Below are positions 54,985 through 63,360 of a DNA stretch of 64,000 nucleotides, piece by piece. This DNA is from Variovorax sp. CF313 (GTDB taxonomy: Bacteria > Pseudomonadota > Gammaproteobacteria > Burkholderiales > Burkholderiaceae_C). The position numbers and the translations under genes were made by a program. The stretch lies in the NCBI RefSeq assembly GCF_000282635.1, contig NZ_AKIW01000073.1:44711-108710 (forward strand), read 5' to 3'. A model generated the notes under the pieces. That model saw only the letters and a list, made by a program, of their open reading frames with translations. It ran no database searches and had not been told where the DNA came from. How positions within the stretch are numbered: position 1 is the first letter of the stretch; each line of letters begins with the position of its first letter.

Positions 54985-57900
54985 CTATTGCTGCGCCGGC
55001 CCGAAATCCAGAATGTTGTCCCCGGCCTTGGGCTTGTTGTCGTCCGGCGGCGAGAAGCTGAACGCCCTCGGGTCCCGCGAGGTCGTCATTTCGTAGAGCG
55101 GGTTGATTCGTCCCAGCTTTGCACCACCGTCCCGTACCAGGGGAGCCCAGGTGAAGTTTGCGGAGAACTTGCTGGACCGCGGCAGCAGCGCGTCGAATGG
55201 CAGCGAAATGTAGATGCCCTTGTCGAAGCTGCCTTCGCCGAACCGCGCCGCCGACACATTGGTCTTGGTGGCATAGGCGCCGATCGTCACGCCGTTGTCG
55301 AAGCGGCGGCTGATGTCGATGGACACGCCGCGATCGCCGGCCAGGTACTGGCCCACGCTGACCCTGGCTTGCACGCCGTTCCAGCCGGTGTCCCAGTACA
55401 GGGTGGCATGGCCGGTGTTGACCTTGTAGTCGCGCAGGCCGAAGTCCTGCGCAAAGTCGCGCTGCCGCACATGGTTGATGTCGACGCCCAGGGCAAACTT
55501 GCTGCGCCACGGCCGGTACAGCCATTCGGCGCCGACGCCCGCGAACATGGGTTCGAGCGCACCGCCATACACGCTGTAGTACTGGTCTTCGTTCAACCGG
55601 CCCACGTGGGTCAGCTGAAGCACCGGCATGGTCAAGCGCTTCGACGTGACGTACTCGCGCTGGAAGGTTCGCACGCGCGGCAGGTTGCTGGGCGCGGTGT
55701 AGGTGAACTTGTCGAAGTTGTCCACCAGTCGCCAGTTCAGCGCGGCATTCACCCAGGTGCTCCGCGTAAAGCGGTACTCGGCCGTTGCCTGGACACCGAG
55801 CTGGTAGAGCACGAAAGCATCGGGCCCGCCCAGGATCTGCGAGAAGCTGGGGGTCAACCCGAAGAAGAATTTCTGGGGACGATGCTCCCAGGCAGCCATC
55901 GCGGGTTCGGCGGGCTGCGAGGTGCTCGTTGCTCCGGTTGTGGCCGCGTTCTTCGACGGAAACTCGAGGAGCCGGTCTTCGCTGTTGTCCTGCGGCGGTG
56001 CGTACTCGCGTTGGCTGACGGCCCGTTTCTCGGCGGGCGTTTGCGCCTGGTAGTGCGCCGTCACCCATTCGGCTCTGTCGACGACCTGTGCGTGCATGGC
56101 CAGGCCGCGTTCGTTGTAGTGCAGGATGAACGTCTTTGCCGACGCCGGTGCATCGCGATGCAGCACGGCAATGATCTGCTGCACGCGCGCTTCGCGATAG
56201 ACGGTGTTGCTCTCGGTGATCCAGACGTGCAGGCCGCTGCCTTGCGGCGCGATGCGCTGGACCGTCCATTCGGTACGGGACTCGATCTCGGCAGCCGTGG
56301 ATGCCCACCCGGGTGGATTCGCGGGTGCTTCCGGTGTAAAGCGTGGCTGGGGCGGATCGGCGACCTTGCTGGATCGCATCGATGCGACGTTGGTCGACAA
56401 GGTGATGCCAACCATCACCTTGTTGCCGCGCTCGAAGCCGGCGCTGAAGGCCACGTTCGGCGAGTAGCGGTACTCGAGGCCGATGTTGAAGGGGGAGCGT
56501 TGCCGCTGGTTGTTGTTCTGCGGCTCGTGCTGGTAGTCGTTGCCTTCGTACTCGAGCTTGACGGTCAGCGGCTCCCAGGGTGTGCGCCACGCCACGCCGC
56601 CGAACAGGGCCGCGGGGCCGCGGAAATAGGAGCCTAAGTTCGCCTCGCCCCCTGTCGATGATGAACGACCGGGGCGCGTTCTGAATCGGCTGCTCAGCGC
56701 GATCAGCGGGTTGCGGATGTTGCCGCTGCTGCCCAGGTATCCCCAGCCGATGCCAAGGCTGAAATCCAGGTCGCCGTGGCGCTTGTTGGCAACCAGGTAT
56801 TCGGAAGAAAACAGGCCGGTACCACCAAGGTCTCGAAAGCCCAGCGCGAGTTCTGGCACATAGGCGGATTCGCTCAGGAGCCGCACCTTCAGGTCGATGC
56901 TCTTGTCCTTGTTGCTCTGGCCGGTTGTGCTGGCTTCGTAGGCGCGATTGCTGATGGACGTGTAGCGAAAGCCGGCCTCCAGCCAGTCCAGCGGCTGGAA
57001 CATCACGTTGAGCCGCGAATACGGGTGCACGTTGGTCAGGGAGGTCCGGAAGTCGCCGGCCTGGCCCATTCGGGCTGTGGGCGTCTGCAGCAAGCCGGTT
57101 TCGCCCCAGTCGTTGCCGCTGGCGCGGTAGGGCTGGTATTGCGGAACGGGTTGCGGGCGCACGGATACCGTGGTTGAGGGTGCGGGCGCAGCTTGCGGAT
57201 CCATTCGCGCGGGCGATGCCGCCGCGAGGCTGTCATTGCCTTGTGGCGCAGGTCCTTGCGTTGCAAGGAACTTGATGATTCCCTCAGAAGCAGCGACCAG
57301 GTCGGCCATGTCGCGCGGCGCGGCCCAGATCCACGCGCCCGGGGCCGGCTCATCGGAGGGCTGGCTGTTCCATGGCGCAACGCCCACGCGAGCGGTGCGG
57401 CCGTCGGGCTGGGCAACCCATGCCCAGTCGTAGGAGCCCACGGGTTCGCATGCCGTGACGTAGTCCCATGCGGACCGGCCGGCTTCGTGCGCCACGTGGC
57501 AAAGCTCGCCGTTCGGTCGGACGACGGCAACGGTCTTCAGGTCGGCCGGCGGCGCGACGAGTTGCTGGCCGGCGCTCAGGACTGGGTCTTCTTCCGGATG
57601 GGCCTGCAGCCATCGCGGGTCGACCACGCCGAGCGCCACCCGGCCGGTGACTGGCATTTGCTGCAGCCAGGTGATCAGCTTCAGCCGCTCGACCTGATCG
57701 GCCCGCGCCGCGAGCCGGTTCGCTGCTTCGATGCGAACCAGCAAGGTGTTCTTGAGGAATTGCTGCGCGAGTCGCTCCTGCGGGACCCGCCATGCAAGGC
57801 CGGGCGCAGCGGCACCCTCGGGTTGGCGCAGCAACCAGGTGCTCAGGCGTTCGCCGGGGCGCACGTCGGCATCGCTGGCCGGCGCGTTGGCTGCGGTCTT

Positions 57901-58005
57901 GTCCCAAGTCTGTGCCAGCGCGCTGAAATTCGCCGCCAACGCGCAGGCGACGGCCACGTGACGGGGCCAGTGGTGTTTGCTGCGCGTGCGAATCGGGGCT
58001 CTCAT
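54985..58005 (-). CDS. Exopolysaccharide protein: GfcC/YjbG domain fused to YjbH
   Basis: 1006 residues. Signal peptide to about residue 32 (ANFSALAQ). Residues ~45-230 look like GfcC/YjbG: VRPGERLSTWLLRQPEG, LKLITWLQQMPVTGRV, and WVAQPDGRTARVGVAPWN followed by EPAPGAWIW. A Pro/Ala-rich linker (~250-297) leads to the YjbH part, starting GETGLLQTPTARMGQAGDF, a large outer-membrane beta-barrel-like protein (FRYTSISNRAYE, LELGFRDLGGTGLF-like). In E. coli yjbG and yjbH are separate genes of the yjbEFGH exopolysaccharide operon. ATG 58005 overlaps the yjbF stop. Confidence 0.85.
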   Translation of the reverse strand: MRAPIRTRSKHHWPRHVAVACALAANFSALAQTWDKTAANAPASDADVRPGERLSTWLLRQPEGAAAPGLAWRVPQERLAQQFLKNTLLVRIEAANRLAARADQVERLKLITWLQQMPVTGRVALGVVDPRWLQAHPEEDPVLSAGQQLVAPPADLKTVAVVRPNGELCHVAHEAGRSAWDYVTACEPVGSYDWAWVAQPDGRTARVGVAPWNSQPSDEPAPGAWIWAAPRDMADLVAASEGIIKFLATQGPAPQGNDSLAAASPARMDPQAAPAPSTTVSVRPQPVPQYQPYRASGNDWGETGLLQTPTARMGQAGDFRTSLTNVHPYSRLNVMFQPLDWLEAGFRYTSISNRAYEASTTGQSNKDKSIDLKVRLLSESAYVPELALGFRDLGGTGLFSSEYLVANKRHGDLDFSLGIGWGYLGSSGNIRNPLIALSSRFRTRPGRSSSTGGEANLGSYFRGPAALFGGVAWRTPWEPLTVKLEYEGNDYQHEPQNNNQRQRSPFNIGLEYRYSPNVAFSAGFERGNKVMVGITLSTNVASMRSSKVADPPQPRFTPEAPANPPGWASTAAEIESRTEWTVQRIAPQGSGLHVWITESNTVYREARVQQIIAVLHRDAPASAKTFILHYNERGLAMHAQVVDRAEWVTAHYQAQTPAEKRAVSQREYAPPQDNSEDRLLEFPSKNAATTGATSTSQPAEPAMAAWEHRPQKFFFGLTPSFSQILGGPDAFVLYQLGVQATAEYRFTRSTWVNAALNWRLVDNFDKFTYTAPSNLPRVRTFQREYVTSKRLTMPVLQLTHVGRLNEDQYYSVYGGALEPMFAGVGAEWLYRPWRSKFALGVDINHVRQRDFAQDFGLRDYKVNTGHATLYWDTGWNGVQARVSVGQYLAGDRGVSIDISRRFDNGVTIGAYATKTNVSAARFGEGSFDKGIYISLPFDALLPRSSKFSANFTWAPLVRDGGAKLGRINPLYEMTTSRDPRAFSFSPPDDNKPKAGDNILDFGPAQQ

Positions 58006-58763
58006 GTCCCGGCGCCCGCCGGAGAGCCGGCTGCTGGCGCGGGAGGTGTCCACCGCTCGAAGCTCATGCAGAAGTCGTTGGAAATGCATTGCTCCGAGTA
58101 CACGACTTGAGGCGTACCTGAAAGAAGCGAGACGGCAAAGCGCGCGTTCGGCAGCGAAGAATTTGCGGGCAACGACACGCTGCGCTCTTCATACCATTGC
58201 AAGGAGTTGGCGGCAGTCCCGGAGAGGGCGCTGTCGCCGGGCGGTGCGATCGGTGTACGAACGACTTCATCGCGAATGCCGAAGCGATAGCCCGGCATGA
58301 GATCCCGCTCGCGCCTGTACCGCTGCTCTTGCGAAGCAGAAGTGCCCGGGTCGGCTTGCCATGAAGGAAGTGAAGAGAAGCGCACGGTGCGCCAGTCGAT
58401 GCTGAGGCCGGTGGTCCCTGCCAAGTGGCCGTTCAGGAGCTTGACGACCTCGCCGGAGCTGCTGTACCAGACTTCCACCGGCCCTTCGGCGCGCCTGTCG
58501 ACATAGCCGAGGACCATGAAAATGGTTCGGCCGTCAATGACGGTTTTCAGGTAGCGGTAGTTGGGATTGAAGTTGGGTTGCGCCGATTCGGGTGCACCTC
58601 GATAGAGGAGGCGAGCCGTATCCAGCATGGCAGAAGATCCGGAGGAGCAACCGCCAACGCCCAAACAAAACGTTGCCCAAAGGCAACGTTTCAAGAATCG
58701 CGTGGCGGAACCTACGCGCGGACTTTTCAGCGAATGCCCTCCCAAGGGGAGGGCACGCAGCAT
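58002..58763 (-). CDS. yjbF: YjbF/GfcB-family outer membrane lipoprotein
   Basis: 253 residues from ATG 58763, which overlaps the yjbE-like stop (TAATG). Lipobox GVGGC with Cys at 39; a TTG at 58694 would give a more usual 15-residue signal. Body matches the YjbF/YmcC family: LLYRGAPESAQPNFNPNYRYLKTVIDGRTIFMVLGYVD and VEVWYSSSGEVVKLLNGHLAGTTGL. Middle gene of the yjb operon; GfcB/YjbF lipoproteins take part in group 4 capsule or exopolysaccharide secretion. Confidence 0.87.
   Translation of the reverse strand: MLRALPLGGHSLKSPRVGSATRFLKRCLWATFCLGVGGCSSGSSAMLDTARLLYRGAPESAQPNFNPNYRYLKTVIDGRTIFMVLGYVDRRAEGPVEVWYSSSGEVVKLLNGHLAGTTGLSIDWRTVRFSSLPSWQADPGTSASQEQRYRRERDLMPGYRFGIRDEVVRTPIAPPGDSALSGTAANSLQWYEERSVSLPANSSLPNARFAVSLLSGTPQVVYSEQCISNDFCMSFERWTPPAPAAGSPAGAGT
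58669..58690 (-). other. Perfect 9-bp hairpin at the yjbF 5' end
   Basis: AACGTTGCC (58669-58677) and GGCAACGTT (58682-58690) around four bases; on the minus strand the stem is followed by TTGTTTGGG. It lies within the signal-peptide codons, next to the alternative TTG start (58694), so it could act as a translation control or partial terminator. Confidence 0.45.
58736..58754 (-). other. Perfect 8-bp hairpin at the yjbE-yjbF junction
   Basis: GCCCTCCC (58736-58743), three-base loop, GGGAGGGC (58747-58754), starting 7 bases inside the yjbF ATG in minus-strand direction. With the hairpin at 58669-58690 it forms a tandem pair between yjbE and the body of yjbF, which could set the ratio of the small YjbE-like product to the downstream proteins. 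Confidence 0.45.
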
Positions 58764-59065
58764 TAACGCGTGCCGGTGGTACCGGTGGTGCCGGTGCCTG
58801 TCGTGCCGCCAGGGCCAATGCCGAAGCCGCCGCCCGAATTGCCGCCGTTGCTGCTGCCGAGAGCGGCAGCGAGCGCCACGCCGGCGGCAACGCCACCAAC
58901 CACTTGGGGGCTGACTCGTCCGACTGCGGCATTGGTGGCGCCACCAGCGCCGGCCGCGCCCTGGATAATCTGTGCTCTATCGCTCGCACCGGGGGTTTGA
59001 GCAAAAGCAGAAGAAGTTGCCAGAACGGCCAAGGCCATGGCCGTTGAGAGCTTGAAAATCGTCAT
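58763..59065 (-). CDS. Small secreted Gly/Thr-rich protein, YjbE-like
   Basis: 100 residues. Sec signal peptide (TAMALAVLATSSAFA-QTPG), then an Ala/Gly-rich helix-like part GGVAAGVALAAALGSSNGG and a Gly-Thr repeat tail. E. coli YjbE has the same layout (signal, AVGVALAATGGG-like core, Thr-rich end). As first gene before yjbF and yjbGH, this is taken as the YjbE counterpart. Function unknown. Confidence 0.75.
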   Translation of the reverse strand: MTIFKLSTAMALAVLATSSAFAQTPGASDRAQIIQGAAGAGGATNAAVGRVSPQVVGGVAAGVALAAALGSSNGGNSGGGFGIGPGGTTGTGTTGTTGTR

Positions 59066-59417
59066 GCTGATCCCTTGAAATTCGGTGTTTATCGCAAAGA
59101 GGTTAACAGCATCATAAATGTGCCGCAACAAATTCCCCCGCCTGCTACAGCGGGGGACGGACGCAGTCGTGACTTTCGCCCGGACGTGTTTCGCGGTGCT
59201 ACGTAACGCATTCGATGCGCCAGACGTAACGGCGATGGCGCGACAAGCAGGCTGCTGCCGGTCACCGCTTGAAATTCACATTGGCAGCATCGCATTCCTC
59301 AATGAAATCAAGGCATTCGACGTGGCGGAGGTATTTGCAACTCAAAGTGCTCTGCGTAGGCATTGTTCCTGCAGTGTCTGAAACGAAAGTGAGCATTTCT
59401 AGTTCGGAGTTGTCGCC
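59066..59417. promoter_or_regulatory. Divergent control region between yjbE and the LuxR-type regulator
   Basis: 352 bases with no gene. CCCCCGC (59135-59141) and GCGGGGG (59150-59156) form a 7-bp stem with an 8-base loop, 70 bases upstream of the yjbE start in its transcript direction. The rest is lower in GC than the genes around it and should hold promoters for both directions; none stands out clearly. Likely target region for the adjacent response regulator. Confidence 0.5.
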
Positions 59418-60185
59418 ATGAGTGTTGCTTGTCATCCGTTGTCTTCACAGTCGATGCTGGAGCTCGAAGCGCCCAGGAATTCCTACGGCGGCACTTTTCG
59501 CAGTGCCTTGATCGTTGAGGAAGACATCGCCATGGCCGAGCGCATGCGGCGCATCCTGGGCGGACTTGCGCCAGGTCGGCGCGTGGTGGTCGCGTCCACT
59601 CAGGCGGAAGCCCGCAACCTGCTGGCAGCGCTGCCCTATGACCTGATGCTGGTCGACATGAATCTGCCGGCCCGCGACGGGGTGTCGTTGATTCAACATG
59701 CCCGCCAGTCCTATCCCTGGATCGAGAGTGTCGCCATGTCGGCGGCCGACGACCGCGAACTGGTGGATGCCGCCATTGCCGCGGGAGCCGTGGGCTACTT
59801 GCTGGCGGAGGCAGACGACGCCGAACTGGCCTTTCAGCTGCGCTCGATCGAACGTGGCGGTGCACCGATGGACTCGCGCGTCGCACGCCGTCTCCTGGGC
59901 ACGATCGCGGCATCGGCCAGGACGAAGGGCATTGCTCCATTCGCGGCCATTTCGCCTCCGCAACCGCGGCCCCGGCCGCAGCCGGCGTCCGGCTTGTTGT
60001 CGCCGCGCGAACTCAACGTGCTGCGATTGATCGCGCAAGGGTGGAGCAACCGGCAGATCGCAGAGTCGGTCTTCCTGTCGGTCAATACGGTCGAGTTTCA
60101 TGCCAAGAGCATCTACCGCAAGCTCTCGGTGAAATCCCGGACCCAGGCGGTTCACGAGGCGACGCAGCACGGCCTTCTGAACTGA
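59418..60185 (+). CDS. LuxR-type response regulator, atypical receiver
   Basis: 255 residues. Receiver domain about 27-145: acidic cluster EED (34-36), phospho-acceptor D80 in LMLVDMNLPARDG, Ser in VAMSAADD. The lysine normally found in the GYLLK motif is alanine (A133 in GYLLAEADD). Pro-rich linker, then LuxR helix-turn-helix (LLSPRELNVLRLIAQGWSNRQIAE to YRKLSVKSRTQA). No sensor kinase is nearby. Divergent from the yjb operon, which it probably controls. Confidence 0.9.
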   Translation: MSVACHPLSSQSMLELEAPRNSYGGTFRSALIVEEDIAMAERMRRILGGLAPGRRVVVASTQAEARNLLAALPYDLMLVDMNLPARDGVSLIQHARQSYPWIESVAMSAADDRELVDAAIAAGAVGYLLAEADDAELAFQLRSIERGGAPMDSRVARRLLGTIAASARTKGIAPFAAISPPQPRPRPQPASGLLSPRELNVLRLIAQGWSNRQIAESVFLSVNTVEFHAKSIYRKLSVKSRTQAVHEATQHGLLN

Positions 60186-60290
60186 GGCCGGTGCGCTCGT
60201 GCCGCCTGCTTGCGGGCGGCGGCCGGTCCACGCCATGGCGCGCAATGCCCGGTCGCGCGCCTGTGCGCCGCTTCCGCGGGTTGGGGCCCG

Positions 60291-60320
60291 TTGAAAATCC
60301 ATCCGGCGCCCCGCTACAAT
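60291..60320 (+). promoter_or_regulatory. Candidate promoter of the petABC operon
   Basis: TTGAAA (60291-60296), 18-base spacer, TACAAT (60315-60320), 64 bases before the petA ATG. The downstream leader holds AAGAGGA before the start codon. Best -35/-10 pair noticed in the window. Confidence 0.55.
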
Positions 60321-60384
60321 CCTTGGTTGACCTTGCTACGGTTAAGGTTGGCCCTGCTCCAGCGAAGAAGACAAGAGGATCCCC

Positions 60385-61002
60385 ATGAGTGACATGACCT
60401 CCGGCTCGCCCCGGATCGACACAAGCAAGCGGACGTGGTTGATCGCATCCAGCTGTGCCGGCGTAGCGGGCGGCGTGGCCACCGCCATTCCCTTTGTGAG
60501 CACTTTCCAGCCTTCCGAGAAGGCCAAGGCTGCGGGTGCTGCGGTCGAGGTCGATATCTCGACACTCAAGGTCGGCGAGAAAATGACCGTCGAATGGCGG
60601 GGCAAGCCGGTCTGGATCCTCAAGCGCACCCCCGCGCAGGTCGCGGAACTCCCCAAGCTGGATGGCCAGCTGGCCGATCCCCTCTCCAAGCGCCACCCCG
60701 ACGAATTCACCCCCAAGTACGCGCAGAACGAGCACCGCTCGATCAAGCCCGAAGTGCTGGTCGTGGTCGGCATCTGCACCCACCTGGGCTGCTCGCCGAG
60801 CGACCGCTTCCAGGCCGGCCCGCAGCCCTCGCTGCCCGCCGACTGGGAAGGCGGCTTCCTCTGCCCCTGCCACGGTTCCACGTTCGACCTGGCCGGCCGG
60901 GTCTTCAAGAACAAGCCTGCGCCCGACAACCTGCCGGTGCCGCCGCACATGTACCTGTCGGACACCAAGCTCCTGATCGGTGAAGACTCCAAGAAGGCCT
61001 GA
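60385..61002 (+). CDS. petA: Ubiquinol-cytochrome c reductase, Rieske iron-sulfur subunit
   Basis: 205 residues. Tat-type anchor SKRTWLIASSCAGVAGG with a KR pair in place of RR, a known tolerated variant. 2Fe-2S ligands C131, H133 (CTHLGC) and C160, H163 (CPCHGS), with the disulfide pair C136 and C162. Carries electrons from ubiquinol to cytochrome c1 in complex III. First gene of petABC. Confidence 0.97.
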   Translation: MSDMTSGSPRIDTSKRTWLIASSCAGVAGGVATAIPFVSTFQPSEKAKAAGAAVEVDISTLKVGEKMTVEWRGKPVWILKRTPAQVAELPKLDGQLADPLSKRHPDEFTPKYAQNEHRSIKPEVLVVVGICTHLGCSPSDRFQAGPQPSLPADWEGGFLCPCHGSTFDLAGRVFKNKPAPDNLPVPPHMYLSDTKLLIGEDSKKA

Positions 61003-61016
61003 GGCGGAACAAGAAC

Positions 61017-62453
61017 ATGGCTGAATTCCACGAGATTTCCCCCAACGCACCCGCCGGCGAGAAGCTGCTGAACTGGGTCGACAACCGCTTCCCCCTCACC
61101 AAGCTCTGGAACGACCAGTGGGGCAAGTACTACGCGCCGAAGAACTTCAACTTCTGGTACATCTTCGGCTCGCTGGCGATGCTGGTCCTGGTGATCCAGA
61201 TCGTCACCGGCATCTTCCTCGTCATGCACTACAAGCCCGACGCGAACCAGGCGTTCGCATCGGTCGAGTACATCATGCGCGACGTGCCGTGGGGCTGGCT
61301 CATCCGCTACATCCACTCGACGGGCGCCTCGGCGTTCTTCATCGTGGTGTACCTGCACATGTTCCGCGGCCTCATGTACGGCAGCTACCGCAAGCCGCGC
61401 GAGCTGATCTGGGTGTTCGGCTGCGCGATCTTCCTGTGCCTGATGGCCGAGGCCTTCATGGGCTACCTGCTGCCCTGGGGCCAGATGTCCTATTGGGGCG
61501 CCCAGGTGATCGTGAACCTGTTCGCCGCCATTCCCTTCGTCGGCCCAGACCTGGCCCTGCTGATCCGCGGCGACTACGTGGTGAGCGACGCCACGCTGAA
61601 CCGCTTCTTCAGCTTCCACGTGATCGCCGTGCCGCTGGTGCTGCTCGGCCTGGTGGTGGCCCACCTGATCGCACTGCACGAAGTGGGTTCGAACAACCCC
61701 GACGGCATCGAGATCAAGGCCAACCGCGGCCCCGATGGACATCCGCTGGACGGCATCCCGTCGCATCCGTACTACACGGTGCACGACATCTTCGGCGTGG
61801 TGGTGTTCCTCACGATCTTCTCGGCGGTGATCTTCTTCGCCCCTGAAGCCGGCGGGTACTTCCTCGAGTACAACAACTTCATTCCGGCCGATTCGCTGAA
61901 GACGCCGAACCACATTGCCCCGGTCTGGTACTTCACGCCGTTCTATTCGATGCTGCGCGCGACCACCGACGACATGGTCAACGTGTTCGCGCTGATCATC
62001 GCTGCAGCCGCCATCTGGAACTTCGTCAAGGGCAAGTCGGGCATGGGCCTGAAGATCGCCGGCGTCGTCGTTGCGGCTGTCGTGATCTTCCTGCTCAAGA
62101 ACTTCGATGCCAAGTTCTGGGGCGTGGTCATCATGGGCGGCTCGGTCATCATCCTGTTCTTCCTGCCCTGGCTCGACCACAGCGAAGTCAAGTCGATCCG
62201 CTACCGTCCGGGCTGGCACAAGTATGTGTATGGCCTGTTCGTCTTCTTCTTCCTGATCCTGGGCTACCTGGGCATCCAGCCGCCCGGCGTCTGGGGTGAG
62301 CTGGCCATCGGCTCGTTCAAGCTGGACATCGCGCAGACGATCTCGCAGATCGGCACGCTCGTGTACTTCGGCTTCTTCCTGCTGATGCCGTGGTGGAGCA
62401 GCAAGGGCGAGTTCAAGACCGTGCCCCAGCGCGTGGTCTTCGCCGCCCATTGA
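61017..62453 (+). CDS. petB: Ubiquinol-cytochrome c reductase, cytochrome b subunit
   Basis: 478 residues with eight to nine membrane helices; both haem-ligand helices are visible (RYIHSTGASAFFIVVYLHMFRGL and FFSFHVIAVPLVLLGLVVAHL). The Qo-site motif is PVWY at residues 302-305 instead of PEWY. Extended C-terminal helices after about residue 400. Starts 14 bases after petA. Confidence 0.97.
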   Translation: MAEFHEISPNAPAGEKLLNWVDNRFPLTKLWNDQWGKYYAPKNFNFWYIFGSLAMLVLVIQIVTGIFLVMHYKPDANQAFASVEYIMRDVPWGWLIRYIHSTGASAFFIVVYLHMFRGLMYGSYRKPRELIWVFGCAIFLCLMAEAFMGYLLPWGQMSYWGAQVIVNLFAAIPFVGPDLALLIRGDYVVSDATLNRFFSFHVIAVPLVLLGLVVAHLIALHEVGSNNPDGIEIKANRGPDGHPLDGIPSHPYYTVHDIFGVVVFLTIFSAVIFFAPEAGGYFLEYNNFIPADSLKTPNHIAPVWYFTPFYSMLRATTDDMVNVFALIIAAAAIWNFVKGKSGMGLKIAGVVVAAVVIFLLKNFDAKFWGVVIMGGSVIILFFLPWLDHSEVKSIRYRPGWHKYVYGLFVFFFLILGYLGIQPPGVWGELAIGSFKLDIAQTISQIGTLVYFGFFLLMPWWSSKGEFKTVPQRVVFAAH

Positions 62454-62488
62454 GAACCACAAGCGCCAAGAGAGCTGAGAGAAACACG

Positions 62489-63265
62489 ATGAAGAAGAAA
62501 AGCATTTCCGGCTGGCTCGCGGTCCTGGGTCTTGCACTGGGCCTGACCTTCTCCGCGGCGGCATCGGCCGAGTCCGAGGGCATTGCGTGGGACAAGGCAC
62601 CCAACAAGACGACCGACGTGGCCGCCTTGCAGAACGGCGCCAAGCTGTTCGTCAACTACTGCCTGAACTGCCACTCGGCTGCCTTCATGCGCTACAACCG
62701 CCTGCAGGATCTCGGCATCACCGAGCAGCAGATCAAGGACAACCTCCTGTTCTCGACCGACAAGGTCGGCGAGACCATGAAGGCGAACATCGATGCCCGC
62801 CAGGCCAAGGAATGGTTCGGCACCACGCCCCCTGACCTGACCCTGGTCGCCCGCTCGCGCGCCGGCCACGGCGGCACCGGCGCCGACTACCTCTATACGT
62901 ACCTTCGCACCTACTACCGCGACGACACCAAGGCCACCGGCTGGAACAACCTCGTGTTCCCGAGCGTCGCCATGCCGAACCCCCTGTGGGAACTGCAGGG
63001 CGAGCGCCGACCGGTCTACACCAAGATCGAACAGCACGGCCATGAGGCCGAAGTGTTCAAGGGCTGGGAGCAAGTCACTCCCGGCACCCTGACGCCCGTG
63101 CAGTACGACCATGCGGTCGGCGACCTGGTGAGTTACCTGCAATGGATGGCCGAACCGGCACAGAACACCCGCATCCGCATCGGCGTGTGGGTGCTGCTGT
63201 TCCTGGCCATGTCGGTGGTTTTCGTGTGGCGACTGAACGCCTCGTACTGGAAAGACGTCAAGTAG
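62489..63265 (+). CDS. petC: Ubiquinol-cytochrome c reductase, cytochrome c1 subunit
   Basis: 258 residues. Signal peptide ending AAASA-ESEG; haem c motif CLNCH (C58, C61, H62); C-terminal membrane anchor IRIGVWVLLFLAMSVVFVW. A Met ligand is likely in VAMPNPLWELQG. Last gene of petABC, ended by a strong terminator. Confidence 0.96.
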   Translation: MKKKSISGWLAVLGLALGLTFSAAASAESEGIAWDKAPNKTTDVAALQNGAKLFVNYCLNCHSAAFMRYNRLQDLGITEQQIKDNLLFSTDKVGETMKANIDARQAKEWFGTTPPDLTLVARSRAGHGGTGADYLYTYLRTYYRDDTKATGWNNLVFPSVAMPNPLWELQGERRPVYTKIEQHGHEAEVFKGWEQVTPGTLTPVQYDHAVGDLVSYLQWMAEPAQNTRIRIGVWVLLFLAMSVVFVWRLNASYWKDVK

Positions 63266-63307
63266 TTCCGTCCACGCCGACCGGGCGCCTCGTGCATCCG
63301 GTCCCAC

Positions 63308-63339
63308 AGAGTGGGTTGCCAACGCGACCCACTCTTTTT
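63308..63339 (+). terminator. Rho-independent terminator after petC
   Basis: AGAGTGGGT (63308-63316) pairs with ACCCACTCT (63327-63335), 9 bp perfect, followed by TTTT and a further ATTTTT. It lies 21 bases before the sspA start, so sspA is fed by read-through or by its own promoter. Confidence 0.85.
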
Positions 63340-63360
63340 GATTTTTAGGAGTCTCTCGCC

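Noticed and set aside
60342..62600. 752-codon minus-strand frame over petAB
   Set aside because: Pure antisense shadow of petA and petB, whose haem and Fe-S motifs leave no doubt about the coding strand.
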